Positions 54,912-64,000 of a DNA stretch of 64,000 nucleotides are shown in pieces; position 1 is the first letter of the stretch; each line of letters begins with the position of its first letter. The stretch comes from Sphingomonas sp. TDK1 (GTDB lineage Bacteria; Pseudomonadota; Alphaproteobacteria; Sphingomonadales; Sphingomonadaceae), in the NCBI RefSeq assembly GCF_001650735.1, contig NZ_LXVY01000004.1, forward strand, positions 62,001 through 126,000. Reading direction: 5' to 3'. The notes beneath the pieces were generated by a model, which was not told where the DNA came from, did no database searches, and worked only from the letters and a program-made list of their open reading frames with translations. The position numbers and the translations under genes are program-made.

Positions 54912-55772
54912 ATGGATTGTTGCGTTGCAGCACCGAAGTTCGGGGCCAACGCGGAAGGTTCGGGGAAGTTGCGCGTGGATGTTGCCACCAGCGAGGCACG
55001 GATCGGGTTGCCGGCCGACACGGCCGTGCTTCCCGACTCGCCCTGCCGCCCGCGCCCCCTGCTGCTGCGCTGGGGCAAGCACCTGCGCGGCACGCTCGAC
55101 CGGCTGATCGCGGCGTCCTCGCTGGTACCCAATACGCCGGTGCTCGACATGCGGGCCTTTCCCTGGACGGCCGCGCTGCGCGCCGATTGGGCAGCGATCC
55201 GCGACGAGGCGCTGGCAGCGATCGCGGCGCAGCCCGGCGCGCCCTCGCTTGCCGCCATCTCGCCCGACCACCGCGCCATCGCGCCGATCGGCAAATGGCG
55301 CAGCCTGTTCCTGTGGGGCTATGGCTACCGCGTCGACGAGAATCTCGCGCGCTGCCCGCACACGTCGCGGCTGATGGAGCAGATTCCCGGCCTGAACAGC
55401 GCGATCTTCTCGATCCTCGCGCCCGGCACGCATATTCCGGCGCATCGCGGCGTCACCAAGGGGCTGATCACCTGCCATATGGGGCTGGTGGTACCGCGCG
55501 ACGGCGACGTGCGGATGCGCATCGGCAGCCGCGTGGTCCGCTGGGCCGAGGGCGAGACCCTGGTGTTCGACGACACCTATGACCATGAAGTGTGGAACGA
55601 CAGCGCGCATACCCGCATCGTCCTGCTGATCCAGTTTCGCCGCCCCTTGCGCAATCCGGGCCGCTGGATCGCCGACACGCTGCTCGGCGTGCTGCGCCGC
55701 TCCGCCTTCGTGCAGGAAGCGCGGGCGAATCTGCGGCGCTGGCATCGCGGCGAAATCACGGCCGACGCCTGA
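54912..55772 (+). CDS. Aspartyl/asparaginyl beta-hydroxylase domain protein (LpxO-like)
   Basis: A 286-residue Fe(II)/2-oxoglutarate dioxygenase-fold protein. The core includes FLWGYGYRVDENLARCPHTSRLMEQIPGL, FSILAPGTHIPAHRGVTKGLITCHMGL (first His with a flanking motif near residue 180) and FDDTYDHEVWND with the second His of the metal site. LpxO-type members add a 2-hydroxyl group to lipid A acyl chains. Sphingomonads have glycosphingolipids in place of classical LPS, so the substrate here may be another lipid. The true start may be further downstream; the first 35 residues are not conserved-looking. Confidence 0.85.
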   Translation: MDCCVAAPKFGANAEGSGKLRVDVATSEARIGLPADTAVLPDSPCRPRPLLLRWGKHLRGTLDRLIAASSLVPNTPVLDMRAFPWTAALRADWAAIRDEALAAIAAQPGAPSLAAISPDHRAIAPIGKWRSLFLWGYGYRVDENLARCPHTSRLMEQIPGLNSAIFSILAPGTHIPAHRGVTKGLITCHMGLVVPRDGDVRMRIGSRVVRWAEGETLVFDDTYDHEVWNDSAHTRIVLLIQFRRPLRNPGRWIADTLLGVLRRSAFVQEARANLRRWHRGEITADA

Positions 55773-55818
55773 CGATCGCCACATTGTCGGCGCGGACCGG
55801 CGGCGCTAAGCCAGGACC

Positions 55819-56235
55819 ATGCCACGCCCCTTCCATCTTGCCTTTCCGGTGCATGACCTCGCCGCCGCCCGCGCCTTCTACGGCGGGCTGCTCGGCTGCC
55901 CGGAGGGCCGCGCGTCGGACCAGTGGATCGACTTCGATCTGTTCGGCCACCAGATCGTCGCCCATCTCGATCCTGCCGCGAAGCCGGTCGCGACGACCAG
56001 CCCGGTCGACGGCCATGACGTGCCGGTGCCGCATTTCGGGGTGGTGCTGACGATGGAGGACTGGCACGCGCTCGCAGCCAGGCTGGAGGCGGCAGGGGTT
56101 GCCTTCGGCATCGCGCCGCACATCCGCTTCCAGGGGCAGGTGGGCGAGCAGGCGACGATGTTCTTCCGCGACCCCAGCGGGAACGCGCTGGAATTCAAGG
56201 CGTTCGCCGATGACGCCATGGTGTTCGCAACATGA
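55819..56235 (+). CDS. VOC (glyoxalase/dioxygenase-fold) family protein
   Basis: A 138-residue two-module beta-alpha-beta-beta-beta protein. [23 protein letters not shown] and the second half [19 protein letters not shown] to [15 protein letters not shown] are typical of small VOC enzymes. The metal-ligand candidates are the H near residue 6, H in GHQIVAHLD, and E in NALEFK. Reaction unknown. It overlaps the next gene by 4 nt. Confidence 0.88.
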   Translation: MPRPFHLAFPVHDLAAARAFYGGLLGCPEGRASDQWIDFDLFGHQIVAHLDPAAKPVATTSPVDGHDVPVPHFGVVLTMEDWHALAARLEAAGVAFGIAPHIRFQGQVGEQATMFFRDPSGNALEFKAFADDAMVFAT

Positions 56236-56537
56236 TCCCGCAGACGATCAGCGTCGACATTCCCCACCAGCTGGGCCGCGACGCGGCGCGGGCACGGATC
56301 GATTCGAAGATCGGCCGGCTGGCGGAAAAGATCCCCGGCGGCGCCACCGTCGAGCACCGCTGGGACGGCGACAGCCTGCACTTCACCGTCGCGGCGATGG
56401 GCCAGCAGGTGGTGAGCCGGCTGGACGTGCAGGATACCCAGGTCCACGCCGAAATCGCCCTGCCCGGCATGCTCGCATTGTTCGCGGGCAAGGTGCGCGA
56501 GATGCTCGCGAAGGAAGGGCCCCGGCTGCTCGCCTGA
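56232..56537 (+). CDS. Polyhydroxyalkanoic acid system family protein
   Basis: A 101-residue protein of the PHA-granule-region family: [29 protein letters not shown], followed by alternating strands ([28 protein letters not shown]) and [25 protein letters not shown]. Members occur near polyhydroxyalkanoate genes, but the molecular role is unknown and no phaC is nearby. Coupled to the VOC gene by ATGA. Confidence 0.86.
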   Translation: MIPQTISVDIPHQLGRDAARARIDSKIGRLAEKIPGGATVEHRWDGDSLHFTVAAMGQQVVSRLDVQDTQVHAEIALPGMLALFAGKVREMLAKEGPRLLA

Positions 56538-56552
56538 GGGGCCCGCGGCGGG

Positions 56553-57938
56553 TCAGCGCGCCGCGCTCACCCGCCACACGGTATTGCCGACATCGTCCGC
56601 CACGAGCAGCGCGCCGCCCGCCCCGGTGATCACCGCGACCGGGCGGCCCTGCGCTTCGCCCTTGGCGTTGAGGAAGCCGGTGAGCACGTCCTGCAGCTTG
56701 GCGCCCTTGGCCGGGAAGCCATTGTCGCCGAACGGCACGAACACGACCTTGTAGCCCGAGGGCGGCTGGCGATTCCACGAGCCGTGCAGGCCGATGAAGG
56801 CGCCGTTCGCATAGGCGCCGCCCAGCCGCGCACCATCGGCGAAGGTGAGGCCCAAAGGCGCGGTGTGGGCACCCAGCCCGAAGTCCGGGCGGCGGACATA
56901 TTCGCGCAGGTCCGGCCGCCCCGGCTCGACCCGCTTGTCTTCGTACCCACCCCAATATTGCCAGGGCCAGCCGAAAAAGGCGCCGAGATCGACCCGGCTC
57001 AGATAGTCCGGCGGCATGTCCGAGCCGAGCATGTCGCGCTCGTTCACCACCGCCCAGAGCGCCTGGGTCCTGGGCTCGAAGGCCATGCCGTTGGCGTTGC
57101 GGATGCCCCAGGCGAAGATGCGGCTGGTCTTGGTCGCGGGATCCAACTCGAGGATCACCGCGCGGTTGGTCGGCTGCGCCGCCGCGGCGGCCATCTGGCC
57201 GGGGCTTTCGGCGCTGTAGATCGGGCCTTCCTTGTCCAGCCCGTCCTCCGCGACGTTCGAGGACGAACCGATGCTGACATAGAGGTGCTTGCCGTCGAGC
57301 GAGGCCACCACGTTGCGCGCCCAGTGGTTGCCGCCGCCCGGCAGCGCCAGGATCTTCTCCGACTTGGCGGTGATCCTGGTCTGGCCTTCCAGATACGGAT
57401 AGCGGACCAGCGAATCGGTGTTCGCCACGTAGAGCGCGCCGTTCGCCACCACCATGCCGCTGGGCGAGTTGAGCCCGGTGAGGAATACGGTGCGCATATC
57501 GGCCACGCCGTCGCCATCGCTGTCGCGCAGCAGCGTGATGCGATTGGCCGAGGCGCCGCCGGCACCCGCCTTGTTCATCAGGATGCCCATTACCCAGCCG
57601 GTGATCCCGCCCTTGTCGCGCGGCGGCGAATTGCTTTCCGCGACGAGGATGTCGCCATTGGACAGCTGGTACAGCCAGCGTGGGTGGTCCAGCTTGTCGG
57701 CGAACTTTTGCACCTTCAGGCCCGCCGCCGGCTTCGGCATCGCGCCCGCCGGCCAGCCGACCGCCTTGGCGACCCCGACCGTAGGGATGTTCTGATAGCG
57801 CGGATCGGTGATCTCGGGTTCGCGGCCGGTGACGGCGATCTCGGGCAGCGTGGCGACGTCCGGGCGGCTGAGCCAGTACCAGGCGGCACCGCCGGCGACG
57901 ATCAGAAGGGCGAGGGCGATCAGAAGGCGCTTGAGCAT
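56553..57938 (-). CDS. PQQ-dependent sugar dehydrogenase family protein (sorbosone dehydrogenase type)
   Basis: A 461-residue six-bladed beta-propeller with an N-terminal anchor (MLKRLLIALALLIVAGGAAWYW). The soluble domain has LDHPRWLYQLSNGDILVAESN near residue 80, ITLLRDSDGDGVADMRTVFLTGLNSPSGM, GGNHWARNVVASLDGKHLYVSIGSSSN and FAWGIRNANGMAFEP, the family repeats that hold PQQ and calcium. It probably oxidises a sugar or aldehyde in the periplasm. The start after the short upstream stretch is set by the membrane helix. It converges with the PHA-system gene. Confidence 0.9.
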   Translation of the reverse strand: MLKRLLIALALLIVAGGAAWYWLSRPDVATLPEIAVTGREPEITDPRYQNIPTVGVAKAVGWPAGAMPKPAAGLKVQKFADKLDHPRWLYQLSNGDILVAESNSPPRDKGGITGWVMGILMNKAGAGGASANRITLLRDSDGDGVADMRTVFLTGLNSPSGMVVANGALYVANTDSLVRYPYLEGQTRITAKSEKILALPGGGNHWARNVVASLDGKHLYVSIGSSSNVAEDGLDKEGPIYSAESPGQMAAAAAQPTNRAVILELDPATKTSRIFAWGIRNANGMAFEPRTQALWAVVNERDMLGSDMPPDYLSRVDLGAFFGWPWQYWGGYEDKRVEPGRPDLREYVRRPDFGLGAHTAPLGLTFADGARLGGAYANGAFIGLHGSWNRQPPSGYKVVFVPFGDNGFPAKGAKLQDVLTGFLNAKGEAQGRPVAVITGAGGALLVADDVGNTVWRVSAAR

Positions 57939-58054
57939 GCCGCCAGCGATAGGGGGCAGCGCGCATGAATCCAATGCGATTCTGCGGGCCGCGCTTGACT
58001 TCGCTTTGCACTGAGCAAGAGTGTCGGTTCACCTGTTCCGGGGGATCGGCCCGA

Positions 58055-59029
58055 ATGCGGTTCTGGTTGCGCGCGTCTGCCGTGATGCTGGCCTTGTCGG
58101 GCAGCGCTTCCGCCTTCGCGCAGCAGCAGCCGCCCGAGCATCGCAGCGAATGGCCCGGCCTTGTCTCCGGCGACGACGGCATCGACGGGATGGAGAGCGG
58201 ACCGGAGCTGCAGCGCGGCCGTGAACCCGGTGCCATGCTCGCCGACCAGCGACGGCTGAGCGCGGCGCTTGCCGGCCTTCAGCCCGAACGCAAGGGCGTG
58301 GTCGACGCCTATGTCCTGAGCGTCGCGCTCGACAGCGATCCGGTGTTCTCCCGCGAGGCGCGCGAGAGCGGCCGGGTGCTCACCCGCCGTTTTGATGCTG
58401 ACGGTCGGACGCTGGTGCTCGCCGGGCCCGACGGCCGCGGCGGCGCGCCCCTCCCCGCCGGCAGCCTGACGTCGCTGACGCTCGCGCTGGCCCGTGTCGC
58501 CGAGTTGATGGACCATCGCCAGGACGTGCTGGTCCTGTACGTCACCGCGCACGGCGCCCCCGATGCAGGTATCGCCTATCACGATGGCGACCAGGGCTTC
58601 GGCGTGCTGCCGCCGAAGCGGCTCGCCGAGCTGCTCGACGGACTCGGCATCCGCAACCGGCTGCTGCTGATTTCCGCCTGCTACTCCGGCGCGTTCGTGA
58701 AACGGCTGATGAGCGACACCACCGCGATTCTCACCGCCGCGTCGGCGACCCGCAGTTCGTTCGGCTGCCGCGCGGAAAATGACTGGACCTTCTTCGGCGA
58801 TGCGCTGGTCAACCACGCGCTGCGCAAGCCCCAGCCGCTGGCCGACGCCGCCGCCGAGGCGCGCAAGACGATCATCGGCTGGGAACGCGAGGGGCGGCTC
58901 GACCCGTCGATGCCGCAGGTGACGATCGGGGACGCCGTGGGAAGCTGGCTCGCGCCGCTGGAGGCACGAATGCCGAAGCAAGCGACGGCACCGGTGGGCG
59001 CGCCGGCGACGGACGCGCTGCAGCCCTGA
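58055..59029 (+). CDS. Secreted C13/legumain-type caspase-like peptidase
   Basis: A 324-residue protein with a signal peptide (MRFWLRASAVMLALSGSASAFAQ). The caspase-like core shows strand DVLVLYVTAHGAPD with the catalytic histidine (about residue 166) and strand LLLISACYSGAFV with the catalytic cysteine (about residue 209), as in clan CD peptidases. The conserved TAASATRSSFGC and DWTFFGDALVNHAL follow. Legumain-like C13 proteins in bacteria are little characterised. The start was taken at the signal peptide; frame upstream is open for 30 codons. Diverges from the sugar dehydrogenase gene. Confidence 0.85.
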   Translation: MRFWLRASAVMLALSGSASAFAQQQPPEHRSEWPGLVSGDDGIDGMESGPELQRGREPGAMLADQRRLSAALAGLQPERKGVVDAYVLSVALDSDPVFSREARESGRVLTRRFDADGRTLVLAGPDGRGGAPLPAGSLTSLTLALARVAELMDHRQDVLVLYVTAHGAPDAGIAYHDGDQGFGVLPPKRLAELLDGLGIRNRLLLISACYSGAFVKRLMSDTTAILTAASATRSSFGCRAENDWTFFGDALVNHALRKPQPLADAAAEARKTIIGWEREGRLDPSMPQVTIGDAVGSWLAPLEARMPKQATAPVGAPATDALQP

Positions 59030-59107
59030 GCCTGATCCTCCCTCCCGCAAGCGGCAGGGGGATGCAGGAAGAGCGGAACTCCCCCCGCCCTCGCCGGTTG
59101 GCGGCGC

Positions 59108-59683
59108 ATGTCCGAATCCCAGAGCCCGCTCCAGCGCTATCCGCTGCTCGCCACGCCGCATGTCCGGTTGCAGGGCAATGTCGACGACGCGATGTACCAG
59201 AAATTCCGCGAGCAGCTGCTCGGTGCAGCCGGCGACGGCCCGTTGGTGGTGTCGCTCTCCACGCTCGGCGGCGACCCGGAGGTCGCCCGGCTGATGGCCG
59301 ACGAACTGCGCCTGCTGCGCGAGGCGACGGGCCGCGAGCTGCTGTTCCTCGGCAAGGTCGCCGTCTATTCGGCCGGCGCGACCTTCATGTCGGGCTTTCC
59401 GGCCGACAAGCGCTTCCTTACCCGCGGAACCCGGCTGATGCTGCACGAGCGGCAGATGCATTCGAGCATAGACCTTTCCGGCCCGCTGCGCGCCCTGCCC
59501 GCGATCCTCAAGGCCAAGCTCAACGAAATCGAGCACTCGATCGCAATCGAGGAAGAAGGGTTTCGCGCCCTTGTCGCCGGATCGCGAGTCGATTTCGAGG
59601 AACTGCGCCGCCGCGCGCCCTATAACTGGTATATCGAGGCCGAGGAGGCCCGCGATCTGGGGCTCGTGCTGGACGTGATCTGA
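59108..59683 (+). CDS. ClpP-like (S14) peptidase family protein
   Basis: A 191-residue ClpP/crotonase-fold protein. [24 protein letters not shown] gives the oxyanion and first helix, and the catalytic serine is S88 ([11 protein letters not shown]) with histidine H113 (LMLHERQM). The end [18 protein letters not shown] matches the ClpP tail that precedes the adaptor cleft. The typical ClpP GxSMG is replaced by SAGA. No clpX or clpA is nearby, so it is an orphan homologue, perhaps acting without a chaperone. Housekeeping ClpP should be elsewhere. Confidence 0.87.
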   Translation: MSESQSPLQRYPLLATPHVRLQGNVDDAMYQKFREQLLGAAGDGPLVVSLSTLGGDPEVARLMADELRLLREATGRELLFLGKVAVYSAGATFMSGFPADKRFLTRGTRLMLHERQMHSSIDLSGPLRALPAILKAKLNEIEHSIAIEEEGFRALVAGSRVDFEELRRRAPYNWYIEAEEARDLGLVLDVI

Positions 59684-59783
59684 GCGCCCCAGTCCAAAGG
59701 ACACTTGCGCTGCGCCCGCGAAAGGCATAGCCCGCGCCGCAAAACCGACGCGTCGCGCCGAAGCGAAAGAGGAAGTTTCAGGA

Positions 59784-60566
59784 ATGGCCGAATTCCGCCT
59801 GCCCAAGAACAGCCGCATTACCAAGGGCCAGGAGCACAAGGCGAGCCCCGAAGCCACGCGGGTCAAGAAGTTCAAGATCTACCGCTACGATCCGGATTCG
59901 GGCGAGAACCCGCGCTACGACACGTTCGAGGTGGACCTCGACGATTGCGGCCCGATGGTTCTCGACGCGCTGATCAAGATCAAGGGCGAGCAGGACTCGT
60001 CGCTTACGTTCCGTCGCTCCTGCCGCGAAGGCATTTGCGGTTCCTGCTCGATGAACATCGGCGGCAAGAACGGCCTCGCCTGCACCACCGCGATCGAGGA
60101 CGTGAAGGGCGAGGTGCAGATCACCCCGCTGCCGCACATGGACGTGATCAAGGACCTGGTCCCCGATTTCACGCACTTCTATGCGCAGTACGCCTCGATC
60201 AAGCCGTGGCTGCAGACCGTGACCACCACGCCTTCGGGCAAGGAGCGCCTGCAGAGCCCCAAGGATCGCGAGAAGCTGGACGGCCTCTACGAGTGCATCC
60301 TGTGCGCCTGCTGCTCGACCTCGTGCCCGAGCTACTGGTGGAACAGCGACAAGTTCCTCGGCCCGGCGATCCTGCTCCAGGCCTATCGCTGGCTTGCCGA
60401 TTCGCGCGACGAGATGACCGGCGAGCGGCTCGACCAGCTCGAGGATCCGTTCCGCCTGTATCGCTGCCACACGATCATGAACTGCGCGAACGCCTGCCCG
60501 AAGGGCCTCAGCCCCGCCAAGGCGATCGCCGAAGTGAAGAAGCTGGCGGCCGAGCGCGTGCTTTGA
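59784..60566 (+). CDS. sdhB: Succinate dehydrogenase iron-sulfur subunit
   Basis: A 260-residue subunit of complex II, passing electrons from FAD to quinone through three clusters. The 2Fe-2S ligands are C80, C85, C88 and C100. The 4Fe-4S and 3Fe-4S ligands are in [16 protein letters not shown] and [15 protein letters not shown]. The N-terminus carries a KITKG-like stretch (RITKGQEH) before the conserved part. AGGAAGTTTCAGGA precedes the ATG. The rest of the sdh operon (sdhCDA) is expected upstream but is not here, since the preceding gene is ClpP-like. Confidence 0.97.
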   Translation: MAEFRLPKNSRITKGQEHKASPEATRVKKFKIYRYDPDSGENPRYDTFEVDLDDCGPMVLDALIKIKGEQDSSLTFRRSCREGICGSCSMNIGGKNGLACTTAIEDVKGEVQITPLPHMDVIKDLVPDFTHFYAQYASIKPWLQTVTTTPSGKERLQSPKDREKLDGLYECILCACCSTSCPSYWWNSDKFLGPAILLQAYRWLADSRDEMTGERLDQLEDPFRLYRCHTIMNCANACPKGLSPAKAIAEVKKLAAERVL

Positions 60567-60603
60567 TCGCCCGGCACCACCCTTCGCTCTGACACGATGA
60601 TCA

Positions 60604-60643
60604 CGAGCCGCCTGGCCCACCGGCCGGGCGGCTCGTTCCTTTT
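60604..60643 (+). terminator. Intrinsic terminator after sdhB
   Basis: CGAGCCGCC and GGCGGCTCG pair across an inner GC-rich loop, followed by TTCCTTTT. Confidence 0.75.
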
Positions 60644-60657
60644 GGTGACCTGTTTCC

Positions 60658-61770
60658 ATGACCCGCGTTCTCGATCGTTACCGCGCCCTCGTCTCCGCCG
60701 GCGAGCTTCGCCCCGATCGCGAGCAGGAGGCCGCCGCTTCCCGCCTTGATGCGCTGGCGCAGGAGCTCCAGGCCGCGCCGCGCAAGGGCAGCGTGCTGTG
60801 GAAGCTCACTGGCCGCAAGCCGGCGGTGCCGCGCGGACTGTACCTGTGGGGCGATGTCGGCCGCGGCAAGTCGATGCTGATGGACCTGTTCTTCGACAGC
60901 CTCGACATCCGCCGGAAGCGGCGCGTCCATTTCCACGAATTCATGATCGAAGTGCACGAGCGGCTGAACGTCGAGCGGCAGAAGGATACCGCCGATCCGG
61001 TGGTCGCCGTCGCCGATGCGCTGGCCAGCGACACGCGGCTGCTCGCGTTCGACGAGCTGGTGGTGAACAACCCGCCCGACGCGATGATCCTGTCGCGCCT
61101 GTTCATCGCGATGATGGCGCATGGACTCACCGTGGTTGCGACGTCGAACCGGCCGCCCAAGGACCTCTACAAGGACGGGCTCAACCGCCAGCTGTTCCTG
61201 CCGTTCATCGACCTGATCGGCGAGCGCATGGACGTGCTCGCACTCAACGGCCCGGTCGATTACCGCCGCGACCGGCTGGGCAGCGTCGATACCTGGCTGG
61301 TGCCCAATGGTCCCGAATCGACCGCGACGCTCTCCGCGGCATTCTTCCGGCTGACCGACTATCCCGTGGAAGACCGCGCGCGCGTGCCCACCTGCCAGGT
61401 GCCGATTCCCGGCGGGCGCGAGATTCTGGTGCCCAAATGCGTCAAGGGCGTCGCCGTCTTCTCGTTCAAGCGGCTGTGCGGCGAAGCGCGCGGGGCGCCC
61501 GACTATCTGGCCATCGCGCGGCGCTTCCACACCGTGATCCTCGTCGGCATCCCCAAGCTGGGGCCGGAAAATCGCAACGAGGCCGCGCGTTTCGTGACGC
61601 TGGTCGATGCGCTGTACGAGCATAAGGTAAAGCTGCTCGCCGCGGCCGATGCCGCGCCCGAGCATCTCTACGAAAGCGGCGACGGCCGGTTCGAGTTCGA
61701 GCGTACCGTCTCACGCCTGCTCGAGATGCAGTCGGACGATTATCTCGCCAAGGGTCATGGAGCGGATTGA
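60658..61770 (+). CDS. zapE: Cell division protein ZapE (AFG1-like ATPase)
   Basis: A 370-residue P-loop ATPase of the AFG1 family. Walker A is GDVGRGKSMLMDLFF (about residues 63-77), followed by RRKRRVHFHEFMIEVHERL, Walker B LLAFDELVVNNPPDAMILSRLF and VVATSNRPPKDLYKDGLNRQLFLPFI. Bacterial ZapE acts at the division ring under stress, while mitochondrial AFG1 handles excess respiratory subunits. The location next to sdhB is frequent in alphaproteobacteria. Confidence 0.93.
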   Translation: MTRVLDRYRALVSAGELRPDREQEAAASRLDALAQELQAAPRKGSVLWKLTGRKPAVPRGLYLWGDVGRGKSMLMDLFFDSLDIRRKRRVHFHEFMIEVHERLNVERQKDTADPVVAVADALASDTRLLAFDELVVNNPPDAMILSRLFIAMMAHGLTVVATSNRPPKDLYKDGLNRQLFLPFIDLIGERMDVLALNGPVDYRRDRLGSVDTWLVPNGPESTATLSAAFFRLTDYPVEDRARVPTCQVPIPGGREILVPKCVKGVAVFSFKRLCGEARGAPDYLAIARRFHTVILVGIPKLGPENRNEAARFVTLVDALYEHKVKLLAAADAAPEHLYESGDGRFEFERTVSRLLEMQSDDYLAKGHGAD

Positions 61771-61849
61771 TCAGACCACGTTGTAAGTCCATTCTCCCGT
61801 TTCTAAAATGACAATGGGCTCCGGGATTTACCGGAGGAACAGGGAGAAG

Positions 61850-63712
61850 ATGATGCGGCGGTTACGCCTCCTCGCGGCCATGGGTCTTGCGTGTCTTGGA
61901 CTATCTTCGGCCTGGGCGCAGCCGGTGCTCGTCGCCGCGGACCTGCGCCAGCAGCAGAGCCTGGACGGCCCCTGGCACTGGTCGATCGATCCCTATCGCG
62001 ATGGCCTGGCCGGTTTCCATGGCGAGCCGCCCAATGCCCGGACCAATCGCGCCGCCGACGTGATCGCCGCCGAGGTGATGCAGGCCAAGCCGCGCACCTT
62101 CTTCGAACAAGACATGCAGCTCTCCCCGGTGGTCAGCCTGCCGGGCTCCTGGATCGGCCATTCGCCCGAGATGCGGCTGTACCAGGGCCTTGTCTGGTAC
62201 CAGCGCGCGTTCCCCGCTACCGCACCCAAGCCGGGCAACCGCGTGTTCCTGCGCATCGGCGCGGCGGAATACCGCTCCTATGTCTATCTCAACGGCAAGC
62301 CGCTGGGCGAACATCGCGGCGGCTATACGCCCTTCGCCTTCGAGGTGACCAAGCTGCTGCGGCCGGGCCGCAACCAGATCACCATCGGCGTCGATTCGGT
62401 ACGCACGGCCAACGACGTGCCGCCGCCCGTGACGGATTGGGAAACCTATGGCGGCATCACGCGCAGCATCACGCTCGTCACGGTGCCCGACACCTATGTC
62501 GACGACGCCTTCGTTCGGCTGACGCCGGACGGCGCCCGCATCGCCATATCGGTGCAGCTCGAAGGGCCGAAGGCGGCGAACAGCGCGGTGAAGTTCCGCA
62601 TTCCCGCGCTCGGCGCAACGCTGGACGGCAAGACCGACGACGCGGGCAAATGGGACGCGACGCTGCCGGTGCCGCGCACGCTGGTCCGCTGGTCGCCCGA
62701 GAACCCGAAGCTGTACGATATCGCCATCGACGCCGGCGCGGATCATTTTGCCGACCGCATGGGCTTCCGCACCATCGCGGTGAAGGGCACCGACATCCTG
62801 CTCAACGGCAAGCCGATCTTCCTGCGGGGCATCTCGATGCACGAGGAAGAGCTGGGGACGAACCCGGTGCGCGCGATGACGCCTGCCGCCGCCCGCGCGC
62901 TGCTCGGCGAGATCAAATACGGCCTGCACGGCAATTTCGTGCGACTGGCCCACTATCCGCACAGCGAACGGACCACCCGCCTCGCCGACGAGATGGGCCT
63001 GCTCGTGTGGAGCGAGGTGCCCCTCTACTGGCTGGTCAACTGGAACAACCCGGACACGCTGGCCGATGCGCGGCGAATCCTGTCCGAGAACATCCACCGC
63101 GACCGCAACCGCGCCGCCATTGTGCTGTGGAGCGTCGCCAACGAAACGCCGACCAACGATGCGCGCAACGCCTTCCTGCGCACGATGATCGGGGACGTTC
63201 GCAGCCTGGATTCCAGCCGCCTCGTGACCGCGGCGCTGCTGAGCGGCCGCGAGGGCAACAAGATCATGAAGATCGACGATCCGCTTGCCGCCGATCTCGA
63301 TGTCATGGCGATCAACACCTATAACGGCTGGTACACCGACGATGCGCTGGAGGATCTCGCCAGCCAGGAATGGCGCGGGCCAGCGAACAAGCCGCTCATC
63401 TTCTCCGAATTCGGCGCGGACGCGCGCGCCGGCTATCACGATCCGGTGGCGAGCCCGCACAAGTTCAGCGAGGAATATCAGGCGGACTATTACCGCGCGA
63501 CGCTCGCCATGGCCGCCAAGGTGCCGTTCCTGCGGGGGATGAGCCCCTGGATCCTGAAGGACTTCCGCTCGCCGCGGCGCCAGCACCCGATCTATCAGCA
63601 GGGCTGGAACCGCAAGGGCCTGATCTCCGAAACCGGCCAGCACAAGCTCGCCTTCGACGTCCTCGCCGGCGACTATACCCGGCGCGAGGCGGCCGACACG
63701 GCGAAGCAATAG
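61850..63712 (+). CDS. Glycoside hydrolase family 2 (beta-galactosidase/glucuronidase-like)
   Basis: A 620-residue exported glycosidase. Signal peptide MMRRLRLLAAMGLACLGLSSAWA. Jelly-roll domain: WYQRAFPA and FLRIGAAEYRSYVYLNGKPLGEHRGGYTPFAFEV; then an Ig-like domain and the TIM barrel from about residue 320 (FRTIAVKGTDILLNGKPIFLRGISMHEE). The acid/base is E432 in WSVANE and the nucleophile E520 in FSEFGAD. AGGGAGAAG precedes the paired ATGs at 61850 and 61853. Substrate could be a beta-galactoside, glucuronide or mannoside. Confidence 0.92.
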   Translation: MMRRLRLLAAMGLACLGLSSAWAQPVLVAADLRQQQSLDGPWHWSIDPYRDGLAGFHGEPPNARTNRAADVIAAEVMQAKPRTFFEQDMQLSPVVSLPGSWIGHSPEMRLYQGLVWYQRAFPATAPKPGNRVFLRIGAAEYRSYVYLNGKPLGEHRGGYTPFAFEVTKLLRPGRNQITIGVDSVRTANDVPPPVTDWETYGGITRSITLVTVPDTYVDDAFVRLTPDGARIAISVQLEGPKAANSAVKFRIPALGATLDGKTDDAGKWDATLPVPRTLVRWSPENPKLYDIAIDAGADHFADRMGFRTIAVKGTDILLNGKPIFLRGISMHEEELGTNPVRAMTPAAARALLGEIKYGLHGNFVRLAHYPHSERTTRLADEMGLLVWSEVPLYWLVNWNNPDTLADARRILSENIHRDRNRAAIVLWSVANETPTNDARNAFLRTMIGDVRSLDSSRLVTAALLSGREGNKIMKIDDPLAADLDVMAINTYNGWYTDDALEDLASQEWRGPANKPLIFSEFGADARAGYHDPVASPHKFSEEYQADYYRATLAMAAKVPFLRGMSPWILKDFRSPRRQHPIYQQGWNRKGLISETGQHKLAFDVLAGDYTRREAADTAKQ

Positions 63713-63767
63713 GCCGCGCCGCCCCCTTCCCGCTTGCGGGAGGCGGGCGCCGCTGGCGGAGCCGCCC

Positions 63768-64000
63768 CTATCCCTCGATCACATGCGGCACGAACCGCGC
63801 GGCGTTGCCGGTAATCAGCCCGTCCTCGCGGATCCCCATGCCGACCGGCACGCCATCCACCACCCATGCCCCGATCACCGGGTACCCGGCGCCGAAGTCC
63901 CGCAGGGGATGGAAGCGCTGGTAGATCCACCCCTGTTCGTAATATTCGCCATCGGTCTCGGCGACGACCTGCTCGCCCCAGCGGATCGACACGTTCGCGC
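63768..64000 (-). CDS. Glutathionylspermidine synthase-like protein, 5' end outside window
   Basis: The last 77 residues of a larger protein, with the frame open beyond base 64000 (ANVSIRWGEQ). The tail GYPVIGAWVVDGVPVGMGIREDGLITGNAARFVPHVIEG matches the C-terminus of the GspS ATP-grasp synthase-domain family. In this group the complete protein joins glutathione to spermidine, while many bacterial single-domain homologues have unknown peptide ligase roles. It converges on the GH2 gene; a GC-rich palindrome lies between the two stops. Confidence 0.78.
   Translation of the reverse strand, partial: ANVSIRWGEQVVAETDGEYYEQGWIYQRFHPLRDFGAGYPVIGAWVVDGVPVGMGIREDGLITGNAARFVPHVIEG

Overview
The window is a high-G+C chromosomal segment from an alphaproteobacterium, most likely a Sphingomonas-type member of the Sphingomonadales. 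Pointers are a large TonB-dependent receptor, a PEP-CTERM protein with the PEPxSWAMMIGGF tail, an atpHAGDC operon with a very short epsilon subunit, a NodT-type lipoprotein outer-membrane channel, and short palindromic repeats with CCCCTCCCC arms. Nearly everything reads as ordinary chromosome. No prophage, transposase, CRISPR array, toxin-antitoxin pair or defence island was seen. The most accessory-looking stretch is 42.5-43.3 kb.

Layout. 0-6 kb: a LytS/LytTR two-component pair, a TonB-dependent receptor, and a dienelactone hydrolase-FUSC pair. 6-9.6 kb: gpmA, a secreted amidase and an AraC-type regulator. 9.6-15.2 kb: class I ribonucleotide reductase, with nrdA and nrdB separated by about 2.2 kb holding four small genes. 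15.2-20.2 kb: D-galactose catabolism (dgoK-dgoA, a FadR-type regulator, D-galactose dehydrogenase), interrupted by a PRISE-type reductase and its divergent HxlR regulator. 20.4-26.4 kb: a complete tripartite RND efflux operon. 26.4-33.6 kb: tRNA-Gly, hemW, an LpoA-like lipoprotein, rsmI-yraN-gshB-dedA, xerC and a transaldolase-like aldolase. 33.6-39.5 kb: two paralogous secreted proteins, priA, a membrane-anchored trypsin-like protease and ada. 39.6-42.5 kb: an MFS transporter and GH43 glycosidase behind a LacI-type palindrome.

42.5-43.3 kb has lower G+C (about 53% by hand count over 42601-42960). It holds two genes of about 50 codons for membrane proteins, a dyad element, a palindromic repeat cluster and a duplicated 3' end of the neighbouring pilZ-domain gene. 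43.9-46.4 kb: a DEAD-box helicase and the PEP-CTERM protein. 46.6-51.5 kb: the ATP synthase F1 operon, with an inverted repeat pair between atpD and atpC. 51.9-61.8 kb: an M16 peptidase, an LpxO-like hydroxylase, a VOC protein, a PHA-system protein, a PQQ-type sugar dehydrogenase, a C13-type peptidase, a ClpP-like protein, sdhB and zapE. 61.8-64 kb: a GH2 glycosidase and the end of a glutathionylspermidine-synthase-like gene.

How the genes work together. The dgo cluster with galactose dehydrogenase covers most of the oxidative De Ley-Doudoroff route; lactonase and galactonate dehydratase are not in the window. The GH43, MFS and GH2 genes suggest use of plant polysaccharide. All functional calls come from reading motifs and gene order; no database search was run.
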